Positions 1 to 8,215 of a stretch of DNA of 64,000 bases are shown in pieces (position 1 is the first letter of the stretch; every line of letters begins with the position of its first letter). This stretch comes from REEB509 sp049314555 (GTDB lineage: Bacteria > Pseudomonadota > Alphaproteobacteria > Caulobacterales > Aquidulcibacteraceae), in contig JBMOEW010000002.1 in NCBI GenBank assembly GCA_049314555.1, forward strand, positions 61,601-125,600. The letters are read 5' to 3'. The notes under the pieces were generated by a model. That model had not been told where the DNA came from. It was given only the letters and a program-made list of their open reading frames with translations, and searched no databases. The translations under genes and the position numbers were made by a program.

Positions 1-47
1 TGTGCGGCATAAGGAAGGGGTATTTCCGAACCTTTGACAGGACCCGC

Positions 48-1412
48 ATGACCGTCGGCGAGACGCGCGCCTTGAAGCGCCTCTATATCGAAACCTACGG
101 CTGCCAGATGAACGTCTATGATTCCGAACGGATGAAGGATGTGCTGGCTCCGCTTGGGTACACGCCGACGGCGGATCAAGCCGAAGCGGACATGGTGATC
201 CTCAACACCTGCCACATCCGCGAAAAAGCTACCGAAAAAGTGTATTCCGAGCTTGGCCGCATTCGCGTGCACAAAGACCGCCGTTCGGGTGAGGGACTGT
301 CTACAACCGTGATCGTGGCGGGGTGTGTGGCGCAGGCGGAAGGCGAAGAGATCATCGCCCGGGCACCCGTTGTGGATTTGGTGGTGGGGCCGCAGGCCTA
401 CCACAGAATACCCGAGCTGATCGCGAAGGCCACGCGCGCGAAGGGCGAAAAGCTGGCGGCGGATTTCACCGCGGAAGAGAAATTCGATCAATTGCCGTTG
501 CCGCAGGCTAACGGGGTCACGGCGTTTTTGTCCGTGCAAGAGGGCTGCGATAAGTTTTGCACGTTTTGCGTGGTGCCGTACACGCGGGGGTCCGAGTTTT
601 CGCGTCCGGTCGAGGCTATTGCTGCTGAGGCCAGATCTCTTGTGCAGCAAGGGGTGCGGGAAATCACCCTGCTTGGGCAAAACGTCAACGCCTTCCACGG
701 GGTTGGTGCGGATGGGTCAACCTGGAACCTGGCGCGGCTGCTGGTCCATCTGGCGAAAATCGCTGGGCTGGAAAGGTTGCGCTACATGACCAGTCATCCC
801 AACGAAATGACCGACGATTTGATCGCTGCTCATGGGCACGAAAGCAAGATTATGCCCTTCCTGCACCTGCCGATCCAGTCTGGCAGTGATCGAATTCTTC
901 GCGCCATGAACCGCAAGCATTCGGCCACCGAATACCTAACCATTATAGAAAAAATCCGCTCCGCCCGTCCGGATATTGCGATAAGTTCGGATTTTATTGT
1001 GGGCTTCCCTGGCGAACGAGACCAGGATTTTGAAGAGACGATGGCCTTGATTGAAGCCGTTGGGTTTTCATCTGCGTATTCCTTCAAATACTCGCGAAGG
1101 CCCGGTACGCCGGCTTCAGAGATGATGGCCCAGATCCCAGAGGACGTGAAAGACGCCAGGTTGCAGGCACTTCAGGCCCTCCTGCGTTCGCAGCAAGGTC
1201 AGTTCAATCAGGCTCAAGTCGGCAAGACGCTGCCGGTCCTGGTGGAGCGGGTTGGCCGCAGGCCAGGGCAGGTGGGGGGTCGAAGCCCGTATCTGCAGTC
1301 GGTTCATTTTGAAGGGCCAGACACGCTTGTTGGGCAGATCGCGCATGTTTCGATTTCTGCATCAACGATCAACAGCTTAACAGGCACTATGGCCCGATCG
1401 GCGGCGGCATGA
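48..1412 (+). CDS. miaB: tRNA-2-methylthio-N6-dimethylallyladenosine synthase MiaB
   Basis: Radical-SAM methylthiotransferase that adds a methylthio group to i6A37 in tRNAs reading codons that start with U. The 454-residue protein has the usual family length. The N-terminal UPF0004 domain carries the auxiliary-cluster cysteines at about C19, C55 and C93. The radical-SAM motif CDKFCTFC gives C167, C171 and C174, and a TRAM-type RNA-binding domain follows at the C terminus. The stop overlaps the phoH start (ATGA), so the two are probably translationally coupled. The 47 bases before it hold no supportable gene; the neighbour upstream is outside the window. Confidence 0.97.
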   Translation: MTVGETRALKRLYIETYGCQMNVYDSERMKDVLAPLGYTPTADQAEADMVILNTCHIREKATEKVYSELGRIRVHKDRRSGEGLSTTVIVAGCVAQAEGEEIIARAPVVDLVVGPQAYHRIPELIAKATRAKGEKLAADFTAEEKFDQLPLPQANGVTAFLSVQEGCDKFCTFCVVPYTRGSEFSRPVEAIAAEARSLVQQGVREITLLGQNVNAFHGVGADGSTWNLARLLVHLAKIAGLERLRYMTSHPNEMTDDLIAAHGHESKIMPFLHLPIQSGSDRILRAMNRKHSATEYLTIIEKIRSARPDIAISSDFIVGFPGERDQDFEETMALIEAVGFSSAYSFKYSRRPGTPASEMMAQIPEDVKDARLQALQALLRSQQGQFNQAQVGKTLPVLVERVGRRPGQVGGRSPYLQSVHFEGPDTLVGQIAHVSISASTINSLTGTMARSAAA

Positions 1413-2455
1413 GCACGTCTGACGGGTTTTTGACGGCTAGCGTTACCTTTGAGGATGCAGCGATTGCCCAAGCTGTCTTGGGGCCGCTCAATCGCCATTT
1501 GGCGCTTATTGAAGAGGCATTTCGTGATCGTTCCAGCCCGAAGGGCAAGCCCCGCTATGTGGTGCGGCTTTCCGAGCACGGGATGGAGATCCGGCTTGTT
1601 GCCAGCCAGGGCTGCGAGCGGGAGTTGAAGTGGGCGGTATGCACGCTTGAAACGCTTGGGGCGCACGCGAGAGACAAAAAGCGCGTGCGCGAGGGCGATG
1701 TTCAAAGCGCGCTGACTTTTTGCAGCCTCGACCCTGACCGCGAACCAGGCCCGCTGAGCTTGCCCCAGGTTGGCGGGCTCACCATCCGGACGCCCCGGCA
1801 ATTGCATTATGTGGAGGCGCTAAAGGACGAAGGTGCGGACCTGGTGTTTGGGGTTGGACCCGCGGGGACCGGCAAAACCTTTTTGGCGGTGGCCTGCGCG
1901 GTCGAAGCCATGAAGCGCGAGCGGATCGACCGGATCGTTGTGACCCGACCTGCGGTCGAGGCGGGGGAGCGGCTTGGTTTCCTGCCAGGCACGCAGGAGG
2001 AAAAGGTCGACCCCTATCTGCAACCGATCTGGGACGCGTTTCGCAGCCAAATGGGCGAGATTGACCTCAAGAACCGGCGCGAGCGCCGCCAAATCGAGGT
2101 TGCGCCCTTGGCGTTTATGCGTGGTCGCACCCTGACCAACGCGTTTGTGATTGTGGATGAGGCTCAAAACGCCACGATTGCGCAGATGAAAATGGTGCTG
2201 ACGCGGCTTGGCGAAGGATCACGCATGGTGGTCACCGGCGACCCGACCCAGGTTGACCTCGTGCGGCCCAGCGACTCCGGATTAGCGCATGCGCTGTCCA
2301 TTCTAGAAGGGTTAACCGGGGTCGAGGTTATCCGCTTTGCGGCGCAGGATGTGGTGCGACATCGGTTGGTGGCGCGCATTATCGAGGCGTACGAAGACCA
2401 CGAAGCGGCACACCGAACACAGCGCCAAAAGGCTAGCGATGGCGACGGAAGCTGA
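1409..2455 (+). CDS. phoH: PhoH family ATPase
   Basis: P-loop ATPase of the PhoH/PhoL family, usually encoded next to ybeY and thought to act with it in RNA or ribosome metabolism. The 348 residues include an N-terminal RNA-binding-like region, a Walker A motif GPAGTGKT near residues 150-157 and a Walker B stretch VIVDEAQN. The gene overlaps miaB by 4 bp and ybeY by 17 bp, so it sits in the middle of a coupled operon. The precise biochemical role of this family remains poorly defined. Confidence 0.93.
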   Translation: MSTSDGFLTASVTFEDAAIAQAVLGPLNRHLALIEEAFRDRSSPKGKPRYVVRLSEHGMEIRLVASQGCERELKWAVCTLETLGAHARDKKRVREGDVQSALTFCSLDPDREPGPLSLPQVGGLTIRTPRQLHYVEALKDEGADLVFGVGPAGTGKTFLAVACAVEAMKRERIDRIVVTRPAVEAGERLGFLPGTQEEKVDPYLQPIWDAFRSQMGEIDLKNRRERRQIEVAPLAFMRGRTLTNAFVIVDEAQNATIAQMKMVLTRLGEGSRMVVTGDPTQVDLVRPSDSGLAHALSILEGLTGVEVIRFAAQDVVRHRLVARIIEAYEDHEAAHRTQRQKASDGDGS

Positions 2456-2897
2456 GTTTTCGCTCGACGTTATCGTAGAAGACGAGCTTTGGCACACCGG
2501 GCTTGAAGACCCGGCCGGTGTGGTGCGACGGGTCGTCTTGCATGCAGCTGCGGCCGAAAGAGCGCCGGGTACTGCGGTGTTTTTGCTGACCAGCAACGCC
2601 GAGCTCGCGGCCTTGAACGGCCAGTTTCGTGGCAAGCCAACGCCTACCAATGTTCTTTCCTTTCCCGCGCCAGAAGAGGCCTTTCCAGTCCTTGGTGACG
2701 TTGCGATCGCCCATGGCGTGGTGGCTCAAGAAGCCTCTGACCAGGGCAAACCCTTCGCAGCGCATTTGGCCCACCTTGCCCTTCACGGTTTCCTTCACCT
2801 TCTTGGTTATGACCACGAAACAGAGGAAGACGCGGTCGTCATGGAAGGTCGGGAAACGGCGCTGCTTGCAGAGTTGGGGTATCCGGCTCCATATTAG
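2439..2897 (+). CDS. ybeY: endoribonuclease/rRNA maturation factor YbeY
   Basis: Zinc-dependent endoribonuclease involved in 16S rRNA 3' processing and 70S quality control. The diagnostic metal-binding motif LHGFLHLLGYDH is present near the C terminus. The ATG at 2439 gives 152 residues, normal for the family; a longer reading frame from 2337 would add an unrelated N terminus lying wholly within phoH. The start lies inside the end of phoH, which implies coupled translation. Confidence 0.93.
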   Translation: MATEAEFSLDVIVEDELWHTGLEDPAGVVRRVVLHAAAAERAPGTAVFLLTSNAELAALNGQFRGKPTPTNVLSFPAPEEAFPVLGDVAIAHGVVAQEASDQGKPFAAHLAHLALHGFLHLLGYDHETEEDAVVMEGRETALLAELGYPAPY

Positions 2898-2928
2898 CGG
2901 CGCGTCCGATCGGGCGCTTTGAGGATTT

Positions 2929-3927
2929 ATGAGCGAGAGCGAAGACAAAGGTGAACCGCAGCGGCGCGGGCCGAGCGGGTTTATCAAGCGGTTTATGAAG
3001 CGGATAACCGGCGGCGGCGGGGCCAATGGCTCCTCGATTACGGACGCAATCCGTGAGACCGTCGATGAAGACGCGACCATGGAACGGTCTCGCAAGGATA
3101 TGATCCTTAAGGCGGCGGGGTTTGACACGCTGCGGGTTGAAGACGTGATGCGGCCGCGGGCAGATATCGTGGCAATTGAAGTTCAGGCCACGCTGGGCGA
3201 GGCGGCGCGCATGTTTTCCGAAAGCCAGCATTCGCGCCTTCCCATCTATCGCGACACCTTGGACGACCCGGTGGGGTTCGTGCATGTGCGCGATGTGATG
3301 ACCCTATTGGCACCCGTCGAAGATGAAGACTTTGGCGCGGAAGTGGGCGACCGTGTGCTCGCCCGCGTGAAGCGCGACATGCTTTACGTGCCGCAATCGA
3401 TGAAGCTCTCGTCGCTTTTGCTGCGCATGCAATCGTCGAGAATTCATTTGGCTTTCGTGGTGGACGAATATGGCGGCACCGACGGCCTTATCACGATGGA
3501 AGACATCGTGGAGCAGATCGTTGGGGAAATTGACGACGAGCACGACGAAGACGGTGGGCTAATCGAGGAAAGATCCTCTCAGGTCTTTGAGGCGGATGGA
3601 CGGGCCGAAATTGGTGCGCTTGAAGCCGTCATGAAGGTAAGCTTGTCGCTGCCTGACCACGAAGGGGAGTACGACACCGTTGGCGGGCTTGCCGTGGCTC
3701 TGGCTGGGCGCGTGCCACAACTGAATGAGATTTTGCGACACCCGGCTGGGTTCGAGATCGATATCTTGGATGCAAATCCGCGCCGCGTGAAAAGGGTGCG
3801 CCTTCGGATCGGGGCCGCCGCGATGCCGCCAACTGCTGCCGCAGCGCGGGCGGAGGGGGCAAGTGCGGAGGTGAGCGGCCTTTCCAACAAGGGCGAGCCC
3901 TCTAACAGCTCGCCTGCCGCGGCTTGA
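2929..3927 (+). CDS. CorC/HlyC-type CBS-domain protein
   Basis: Cytoplasmic CBS-pair protein of the CorC/HlyC group (332 residues). Two CBS domains occupy roughly residues 75-190 and a CorC_HlyC C-terminal domain about 205-285. The N terminus has no DUF21 membrane domain, so this is the short soluble form. It sits between ybeY and lnt as in most alphaproteobacteria. Proposed roles in Mg/Co efflux come from the family and are not shown here. The C-terminal 45 residues are Ala/Ser/Pro-rich and probably disordered. Confidence 0.9.
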   Translation: MSESEDKGEPQRRGPSGFIKRFMKRITGGGGANGSSITDAIRETVDEDATMERSRKDMILKAAGFDTLRVEDVMRPRADIVAIEVQATLGEAARMFSESQHSRLPIYRDTLDDPVGFVHVRDVMTLLAPVEDEDFGAEVGDRVLARVKRDMLYVPQSMKLSSLLLRMQSSRIHLAFVVDEYGGTDGLITMEDIVEQIVGEIDDEHDEDGGLIEERSSQVFEADGRAEIGALEAVMKVSLSLPDHEGEYDTVGGLAVALAGRVPQLNEILRHPAGFEIDILDANPRRVKRVRLRIGAAAMPPTAAAARAEGASAEVSGLSNKGEPSNSSPAAA

Positions 3928-4008
3928 GCATCAGCCCTTGACGAACAGCGGGGCCGCGTCTCCAAGAAGGCGCGCGCAGGGACTTGCGGCTGCGCCGGAG
4001 CGGGAAAA

Positions 4009-5697
4009 GTGACTGTCATTGCGCCTTCGAACACTTTGATTTCGAGCCCGTTGGGTTGGTTCTCAGGATTGAGTGGCTGGCGGACGATCGCGCTTTGCGC
4101 CGCGGCGGGGGCTGTGGCCACCTTAGGGCATGCGCCTTTCCATTTTGCGCCCGCGTTTTTGGTTGGGATCACCCTGCTTGTTTGGATGATTGACGCGGTT
4201 CCGCGCAAACGCCGCGTTTCAGCCGCGTTTGCGCGCGGCTGGGCGTTTGGGTTCGGGCATTTTCTGTCTGGGCTGTATTGGGTTTCATCCGCGTTTTTAG
4301 TTGACCCGGACAGTTTTGGCCTCGGACTTGGGATAGCGGCAGCGGTGGCGCTTGCGGCGGGGCTTGCGCTGTTTTGGGGGGCTGGGTGCGCGCTTGTTGC
4401 GCGGTTTTGGATTTCCGATTGGCGTAGACTTCCTTTGTTCGCGCTAGGCCTCATGCTGACGGAAATCGCGCGGGGGCATTTGTGTGGAGGCTTTCCGTGG
4501 CAATTGCCTGCCTATATTTGGGAGGCCGGAGGGCCGATCTCGCAGACCGCCTCGGTTGTTGGTGCCTACGGCCTGTCGGGCTTGACACTGTTGTTTGCGG
4601 CGACCCCGGCTGCGGTGCTGGACGGGCAGGCGTCGGCGTTGCGTCGATTTGGTCCGTTGTTGGTTGGTGCCCTCTGTTTTGGTGTCCTTTGGGGCACCGG
4701 GCTGCAGCGTTTGGATTCCGCTTTGGTGGCGCTTCCCGGCGCAACGCCTGTGGTGCGGGTGGCAGACCCAGGCTTAAGCCAAGCCGAAAAGTGGCAAACG
4801 CCGGCTGATGTCGTACTGGGCGAGTATTTGGGTATATCGGGGGACCCAAGGGAAAGCCGGGCTGACTACGTGGTCTGGCCGGAAGGGGCGATCCCGGCGC
4901 AATCTTATACGCTGGTCTATGGTTTGGACGGGGACGAGAACCAATATGCGCTGGACCCGACGCGAGCGGCTGTGATCGCGGAGCGCATGGGTGATCGCGT
5001 CCTGATTGCAGGATCAACGCGCTGTGCGCCAATGGCCGAGTGTCGGGCTTTTTTTGAGGGCGCGCGCGGTGCCGAAGGGCTGCGGTTCTTCAATTCAGCG
5101 GTGGCGATCGACGGGGTTTCGGGGGTTGCGCGCTTGGCCGGCGTTTATGATAAGCACCGACTGACCCCATTCGGCGAGTTTATTCCGCTCTGGAACCTGA
5201 TCAGCGGGCTCAATATAGCGCCGTTGCAAAGGATTGGAGCGGGTTTCACACCCGGGCCGATCCCACAACGCCTTGTGATTGACGCGGAAGCTGAACCCGT
5301 GATCGTACAAATCTGCTATGAGTCTATTTTCCCGGGCCTTATCCCGCGGGGGAACGAGCGGCCTGGGTGGATCGTGAACGTTACCAACGACGCGTGGTTC
5401 GGAAATGGGTCTGGGCCACTGCAGCACTTCAATATCGCGCGTTACCGCGCCATTGAGGAGGGATTGCCAATGGCGCGGGCTGCGTCTGGCGGTGTATCTG
5501 CCATCGTAGACGCGTATGGGCGTCCCACGCGGATCGCCGCTGTGGGGGTCGGCTATGCGGAGGCGCAGCTGCCCCAAACACTACCGCCAACCTGGTTCGC
5601 GCGGTTTGGTTGGTTGCTCGTCGGGGCGATGATGCTGGGGTTGCTTGGCCTGCGTTGTATACCCTTAGAGCGGGTTCGACGAGGGGACGAACAGTGA
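4009..5697 (+). CDS. lnt: apolipoprotein N-acyltransferase
   Basis: Inner-membrane enzyme performing the last step of lipoprotein maturation, N-acylation of the diacylglyceryl-cysteine. The N-terminal half holds several hydrophobic segments (about residues 20-240), followed by a nitrilase domain. The catalytic triad is visible as E292 (VWPEG), K382 (YDKHRLTPFGE) and C436 (QICYES), with NVTNDAWFGNG after it. The start is GTG at 4009. The TGA overlaps the start of the XRE regulator (GTGA). Lipoprotein substrates in this window include LptE, the DUF3576 protein and the lipoprotein at 49036. Confidence 0.96.
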   Translation: MTVIAPSNTLISSPLGWFSGLSGWRTIALCAAAGAVATLGHAPFHFAPAFLVGITLLVWMIDAVPRKRRVSAAFARGWAFGFGHFLSGLYWVSSAFLVDPDSFGLGLGIAAAVALAAGLALFWGAGCALVARFWISDWRRLPLFALGLMLTEIARGHLCGGFPWQLPAYIWEAGGPISQTASVVGAYGLSGLTLLFAATPAAVLDGQASALRRFGPLLVGALCFGVLWGTGLQRLDSALVALPGATPVVRVADPGLSQAEKWQTPADVVLGEYLGISGDPRESRADYVVWPEGAIPAQSYTLVYGLDGDENQYALDPTRAAVIAERMGDRVLIAGSTRCAPMAECRAFFEGARGAEGLRFFNSAVAIDGVSGVARLAGVYDKHRLTPFGEFIPLWNLISGLNIAPLQRIGAGFTPGPIPQRLVIDAEAEPVIVQICYESIFPGLIPRGNERPGWIVNVTNDAWFGNGSGPLQHFNIARYRAIEEGLPMARAASGGVSAIVDAYGRPTRIAAVGVGYAEAQLPQTLPPTWFARFGWLLVGAMMLGLLGLRCIPLERVRRGDEQ

Positions 5698-6149
5698 GCA
5701 CGTATTCAGGTTCAAGCGACACCGGTGCGATTGATCGGCGGATTGGTCAAAAGGTTCGCACCCGCCGTATGGAGGTGGGGTTCAGCCAAGAGGCTCTTGC
5801 GGAGTCCCTTGGGGTCACCTTCCAGCAGGTGCAAAAGTACGAAAAGGGCGTGAACCGGATTTCGGCGAGCCGCCTGTTTGAAATGGCCTCGGCGCTCGGC
5901 GTGCCGGTCAGCTATTTTTTTGACGGCTTGTCGATGGGGCGGCGGGGCGGCGTGAGCGAGGACGCGGCAGATTTCGTGGCGGCGACGCTCGCAACGCCCG
6001 AAGGCCTGCAACTGGTTGGCCTGTTCCATTCCATACAAAGCGCAAAGGTCCGGCGGCGGGTTGTGGAATTGGTACGCGCCCTTGCTGAAGACAGCGCAGA
6101 GGACGATGCCTTCGCCTCACGACCGCGCAACGGCAACGAAACGGGCTGA
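5694..6149 (+). CDS. XRE-family transcriptional regulator (PraR-like)
   Basis: Cro/C1-type helix-turn-helix regulator of 151 residues from the GTG at 5694, which overlaps the lnt stop. The HTH spans about residues 15-70 with the stretch VTFQQVQKYEKG, typical of the alphaproteobacterial group that includes PraR. The C-terminal half has no recognised domain. A regulator of this type between lnt and metK is a conserved arrangement in the class. A longer frame from 5610 would add residues encoded inside lnt and is less likely. Confidence 0.88.
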   Translation: MSTYSGSSDTGAIDRRIGQKVRTRRMEVGFSQEALAESLGVTFQQVQKYEKGVNRISASRLFEMASALGVPVSYFFDGLSMGRRGGVSEDAADFVAATLATPEGLQLVGLFHSIQSAKVRRRVVELVRALAEDSAEDDAFASRPRNGNETG

Positions 6150-6169
6150 CCTGACGGTTTCGATTGCAT

Positions 6170-6189
6170 ATATAAAGATATCTTTATAT
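6170..6189. promoter_or_regulatory. perfect 20-bp palindrome upstream of metK, putative operator
   Basis: ATATAAAGATATCTTTATAT is fully self-complementary and lies 57 bp before the metK start, in the only clearly AT-rich stretch nearby. It contains TATAAA, which could serve as a -10 element. Palindromes in front of SAM-cycle genes are bound by ArsR-family regulators such as SahR in some proteobacteria. That assignment is inference, and no sahR gene is in this window. Confidence 0.65.
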
Positions 6190-6196
6190 GGGGAGT

Positions 6197-6239
6197 GGCA
6201 GAAGCGTGCCAGGGCGAGCTGAGTTCTGGCCTCGGAGAA
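6197..6239 (+). promoter_or_regulatory. metK leader with competing hairpins / possible pseudoknot
   Basis: Three short helices can be drawn: 6197-6200 with 6207-6210 (GGCA/TGCC), 6208-6212 with 6226-6230 (GCCAG/CTGGC), and 6219-6223 with 6231-6235 (CTGAG/CTCGG, one G-T pair). The first two are mutually exclusive. The last two together form an H-type pseudoknot whose 3' strand runs into the GGAG ribosome-binding site at 6234-6237. The sequence does not match the SAM-II or SAM/SAH riboswitch consensus as I remember them. Stems of 5 bp are common by chance. Confidence 0.3.
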
Positions 6240-6246
6240 TGATCCC

Positions 6247-7422
6247 ATGAAGCGTCAATCCTACGTGTTCACCAGCGAAAGCGTGTCTGAAGGCCATCCA
6301 GACAAGGTGGCAGATCGGATCTCGGACACTGTTGTGGATGCCTTCCTGGCCGAAGACCCGTTCGCGCGCGTGGCTTGCGAGACGCTCGTAACAACCCAGC
6401 GCATTGTGCTTGCCGGAGAAGTTCGGACGCACGACGATAAGATCAAGCCGATTATTGACGGTTTGGAGGAAAAGGTCCGCGCCGCAATCAAGGACATTGG
6501 CTATCATCAGCAGGGGTTCCATTGGGCTACGGCTGACTATGCCTGCCACCTGCATGCTCAATCGGCGGATATCGCGATGGGCGTTGATGCGACGTCCAAC
6601 AAAGACGAAGGTGCCGGCGATCAAGGAATCATGTTCGGGTATGCGACAAACGAAACTCCAGAATTGATGCCCGCCACCCTCCAGTATAGCCATAATATCC
6701 TGAAGGTTTTGGCTGATGTTCGCCACTCTGGCAAAGAGAAAGTTCTTGAGCCAGACGCAAAGAGCCAGGTCACGCTTGTTTATGAAGGCGGCAAACCTGT
6801 GTACGCGCGGGAAATCGTGCTTTCGACCCAACACGCTGAAGGGCTTTCACCCAGCGATGTTGCCGACATAACCTTGCCGTACATCAAGAGCGTGTTTCCA
6901 AGCGGGCTGGTTGACGACAAGACCATTTTCCATATCAACCCAACCGGCAACTTCGTGATCGGCGGGCCAGACGGTGATACAGGCCTTACCGGCCGGAAGA
7001 TCATCGTAGACACCTACGGCGGTGCGGCACCACACGGTGGGGGTGCGTTCTCCGGCAAGGACCCAACGAAGGTTGATCGTTCCGCTGCTTACATGTGCCG
7101 TTACTTGGCCAAGAACGTGGTCGCTGCCGGGCTGGCGGACCAGTGCACCATTCAAATCAGTTATGCGATTGGCGTCGCGCGGCCGCTGAGCTTCTACGTG
7201 GATTTGGTGAACGGCCAGATCGACCCGACCAAGCTGGAGAAAGTTCTGCCTGACCTGGTGGGCGGTTGCACGCCGCGGGCGATCCGCGAGCATCTGAAAC
7301 TGAACAAAGCGATCTACGCGCGCACTTCGGCCTATGGGCACTTTGGTCGGACGCCGGACGCCGACGGCGGTTTCAGCTGGGAAAAAACGGATCTCGTGGT
7401 CGCGCTCAAGGGCATTGCGTAA
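6247..7422 (+). CDS. metK: S-adenosylmethionine synthetase
   Basis: Makes SAM from methionine and ATP. The 391 residues carry the signature elements GHPDKVADRISD near the N terminus, the hexapeptide GAGDQG and the P-loop-like GGGAFSGKD. The ribosome-binding site GGAGAA lies 7 nt before the ATG. In many alphaproteobacteria trmB and rimP follow directly; here trmB is about 35 kb away. The upstream palindrome suggests transcriptional control by SAM-cycle status. Confidence 0.98.
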   Translation: MKRQSYVFTSESVSEGHPDKVADRISDTVVDAFLAEDPFARVACETLVTTQRIVLAGEVRTHDDKIKPIIDGLEEKVRAAIKDIGYHQQGFHWATADYACHLHAQSADIAMGVDATSNKDEGAGDQGIMFGYATNETPELMPATLQYSHNILKVLADVRHSGKEKVLEPDAKSQVTLVYEGGKPVYAREIVLSTQHAEGLSPSDVADITLPYIKSVFPSGLVDDKTIFHINPTGNFVIGGPDGDTGLTGRKIIVDTYGGAAPHGGGAFSGKDPTKVDRSAAYMCRYLAKNVVAAGLADQCTIQISYAIGVARPLSFYVDLVNGQIDPTKLEKVLPDLVGGCTPRAIREHLKLNKAIYARTSAYGHFGRTPDADGGFSWEKTDLVVALKGIA

Positions 7423-7450
7423 GCTTTCCGCCCTTCCGCGACCTGCCGGC

Positions 7451-8215
7451 CTATAGCTTCGTCTTGTGGAAGATGAAGGCCGGTACGGCGCGGATGATCA
7501 GCATAACAAAGCGCCAAAACCACGGGGCATAAACTACGGGCCCGCCCTTGGTCGCGGCCTTGTGGATGATGATGGCCACTTGTTCCGGTGTTGCCCAGAG
7601 TGGGCCGCCCTTCTTTAGGCCGGCCGTCATTGGGCTATCGACAAAACCTGGTTTGATCAGTACGGCGCGGCCGCCAACCTTTGAAAGGCGATGGGCCAGG
7701 CCCTGTGTGAAGGCTGCTAGACCTGCTTTTGCGGCCCCATAAACGTAGTTGGATTGTCTGCCGCGATCGCCGGCAACAGACCCAATCACAAGGATTGTGC
7801 CGCTCTTTTGGGTTTCAACGATCGAAGCTGCAGCTTGGGCCCACACGGCCGCGCTGGTGAAGTTGATATCGATCGCCTTGCCGGTTTCCAGCGGTGACTG
7901 TTGGGCCTTTTCTTGATCGGTCAGCACGCCGTAAGCGATCAGCAGCGCTCCCAAGCCTCCAAGCTTGGCGACCCAGGAGGCCAATTTTGCTTCGGGCTTC
8001 GACTCCGCTGCCAGATCGCACACTTCGATATGGACGTGTGCGGCTCCCCGCGCGCGCAGGTCCGTGGCCAGCTCGATGAGGCGCGGCTCGTCTCTCGCCA
8101 CCAACACAAGGCTTGCTGCCTCTGCCGCAAACAAGCGCGCGGTGGCCTCTGCCATCGCAGACAAGGCCCCTAAAATGATCACTTTCTCGGCCCGCGCAGC
8201 GATCATGCCGCACAA
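7451..8215 (-). CDS. SDR oxidoreductase, DprE2-like
   Basis: Short-chain dehydrogenase of 254 residues. The N-terminal nucleotide loop is the variant ILGALSAMAEATARLFA seen in the DprE2-like group rather than the classical TGxxxGIG. The catalytic Ser and YxxxK lie in the segment GSVAGDRG...NYVYGAAKAG. In the mycobacterial pathway DprE2 reduces the keto intermediate during 2'-epimerisation of decaprenyl-phosphoryl-ribose. Here its start overlaps the end of the DprE1-like gene by 13 bp, so the pair is probably a two-step epimerase. The substrate is unknown. Confidence 0.82.
   Translation of the reverse strand: MCGMIAARAEKVIILGALSAMAEATARLFAAEAASLVLVARDEPRLIELATDLRARGAAHVHIEVCDLAAESKPEAKLASWVAKLGGLGALLIAYGVLTDQEKAQQSPLETGKAIDINFTSAAVWAQAAASIVETQKSGTILVIGSVAGDRGRQSNYVYGAAKAGLAAFTQGLAHRLSKVGGRAVLIKPGFVDSPMTAGLKKGGPLWATPEQVAIIIHKAATKGGPVVYAPWFWRFVMLIIRAVPAFIFHKTKL

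Noticed and set aside
3579..4454. Long antisense frames such as the 291-codon frame opposite corC/lnt, and similar frames opposite pnp (51979-54102) and tamA (57939-59714)
   Set aside because: They lie opposite well-supported genes, have shadow-type composition rich in Arg, Pro and Ser or His, and have no domain; they reflect GC-rich third positions.
6190..6246. Known SAM-II or SAM/SAH riboswitch in front of metK
   Set aside because: The conserved loop sequences I remember for those classes are not present; only the general pseudoknot topology is possible.
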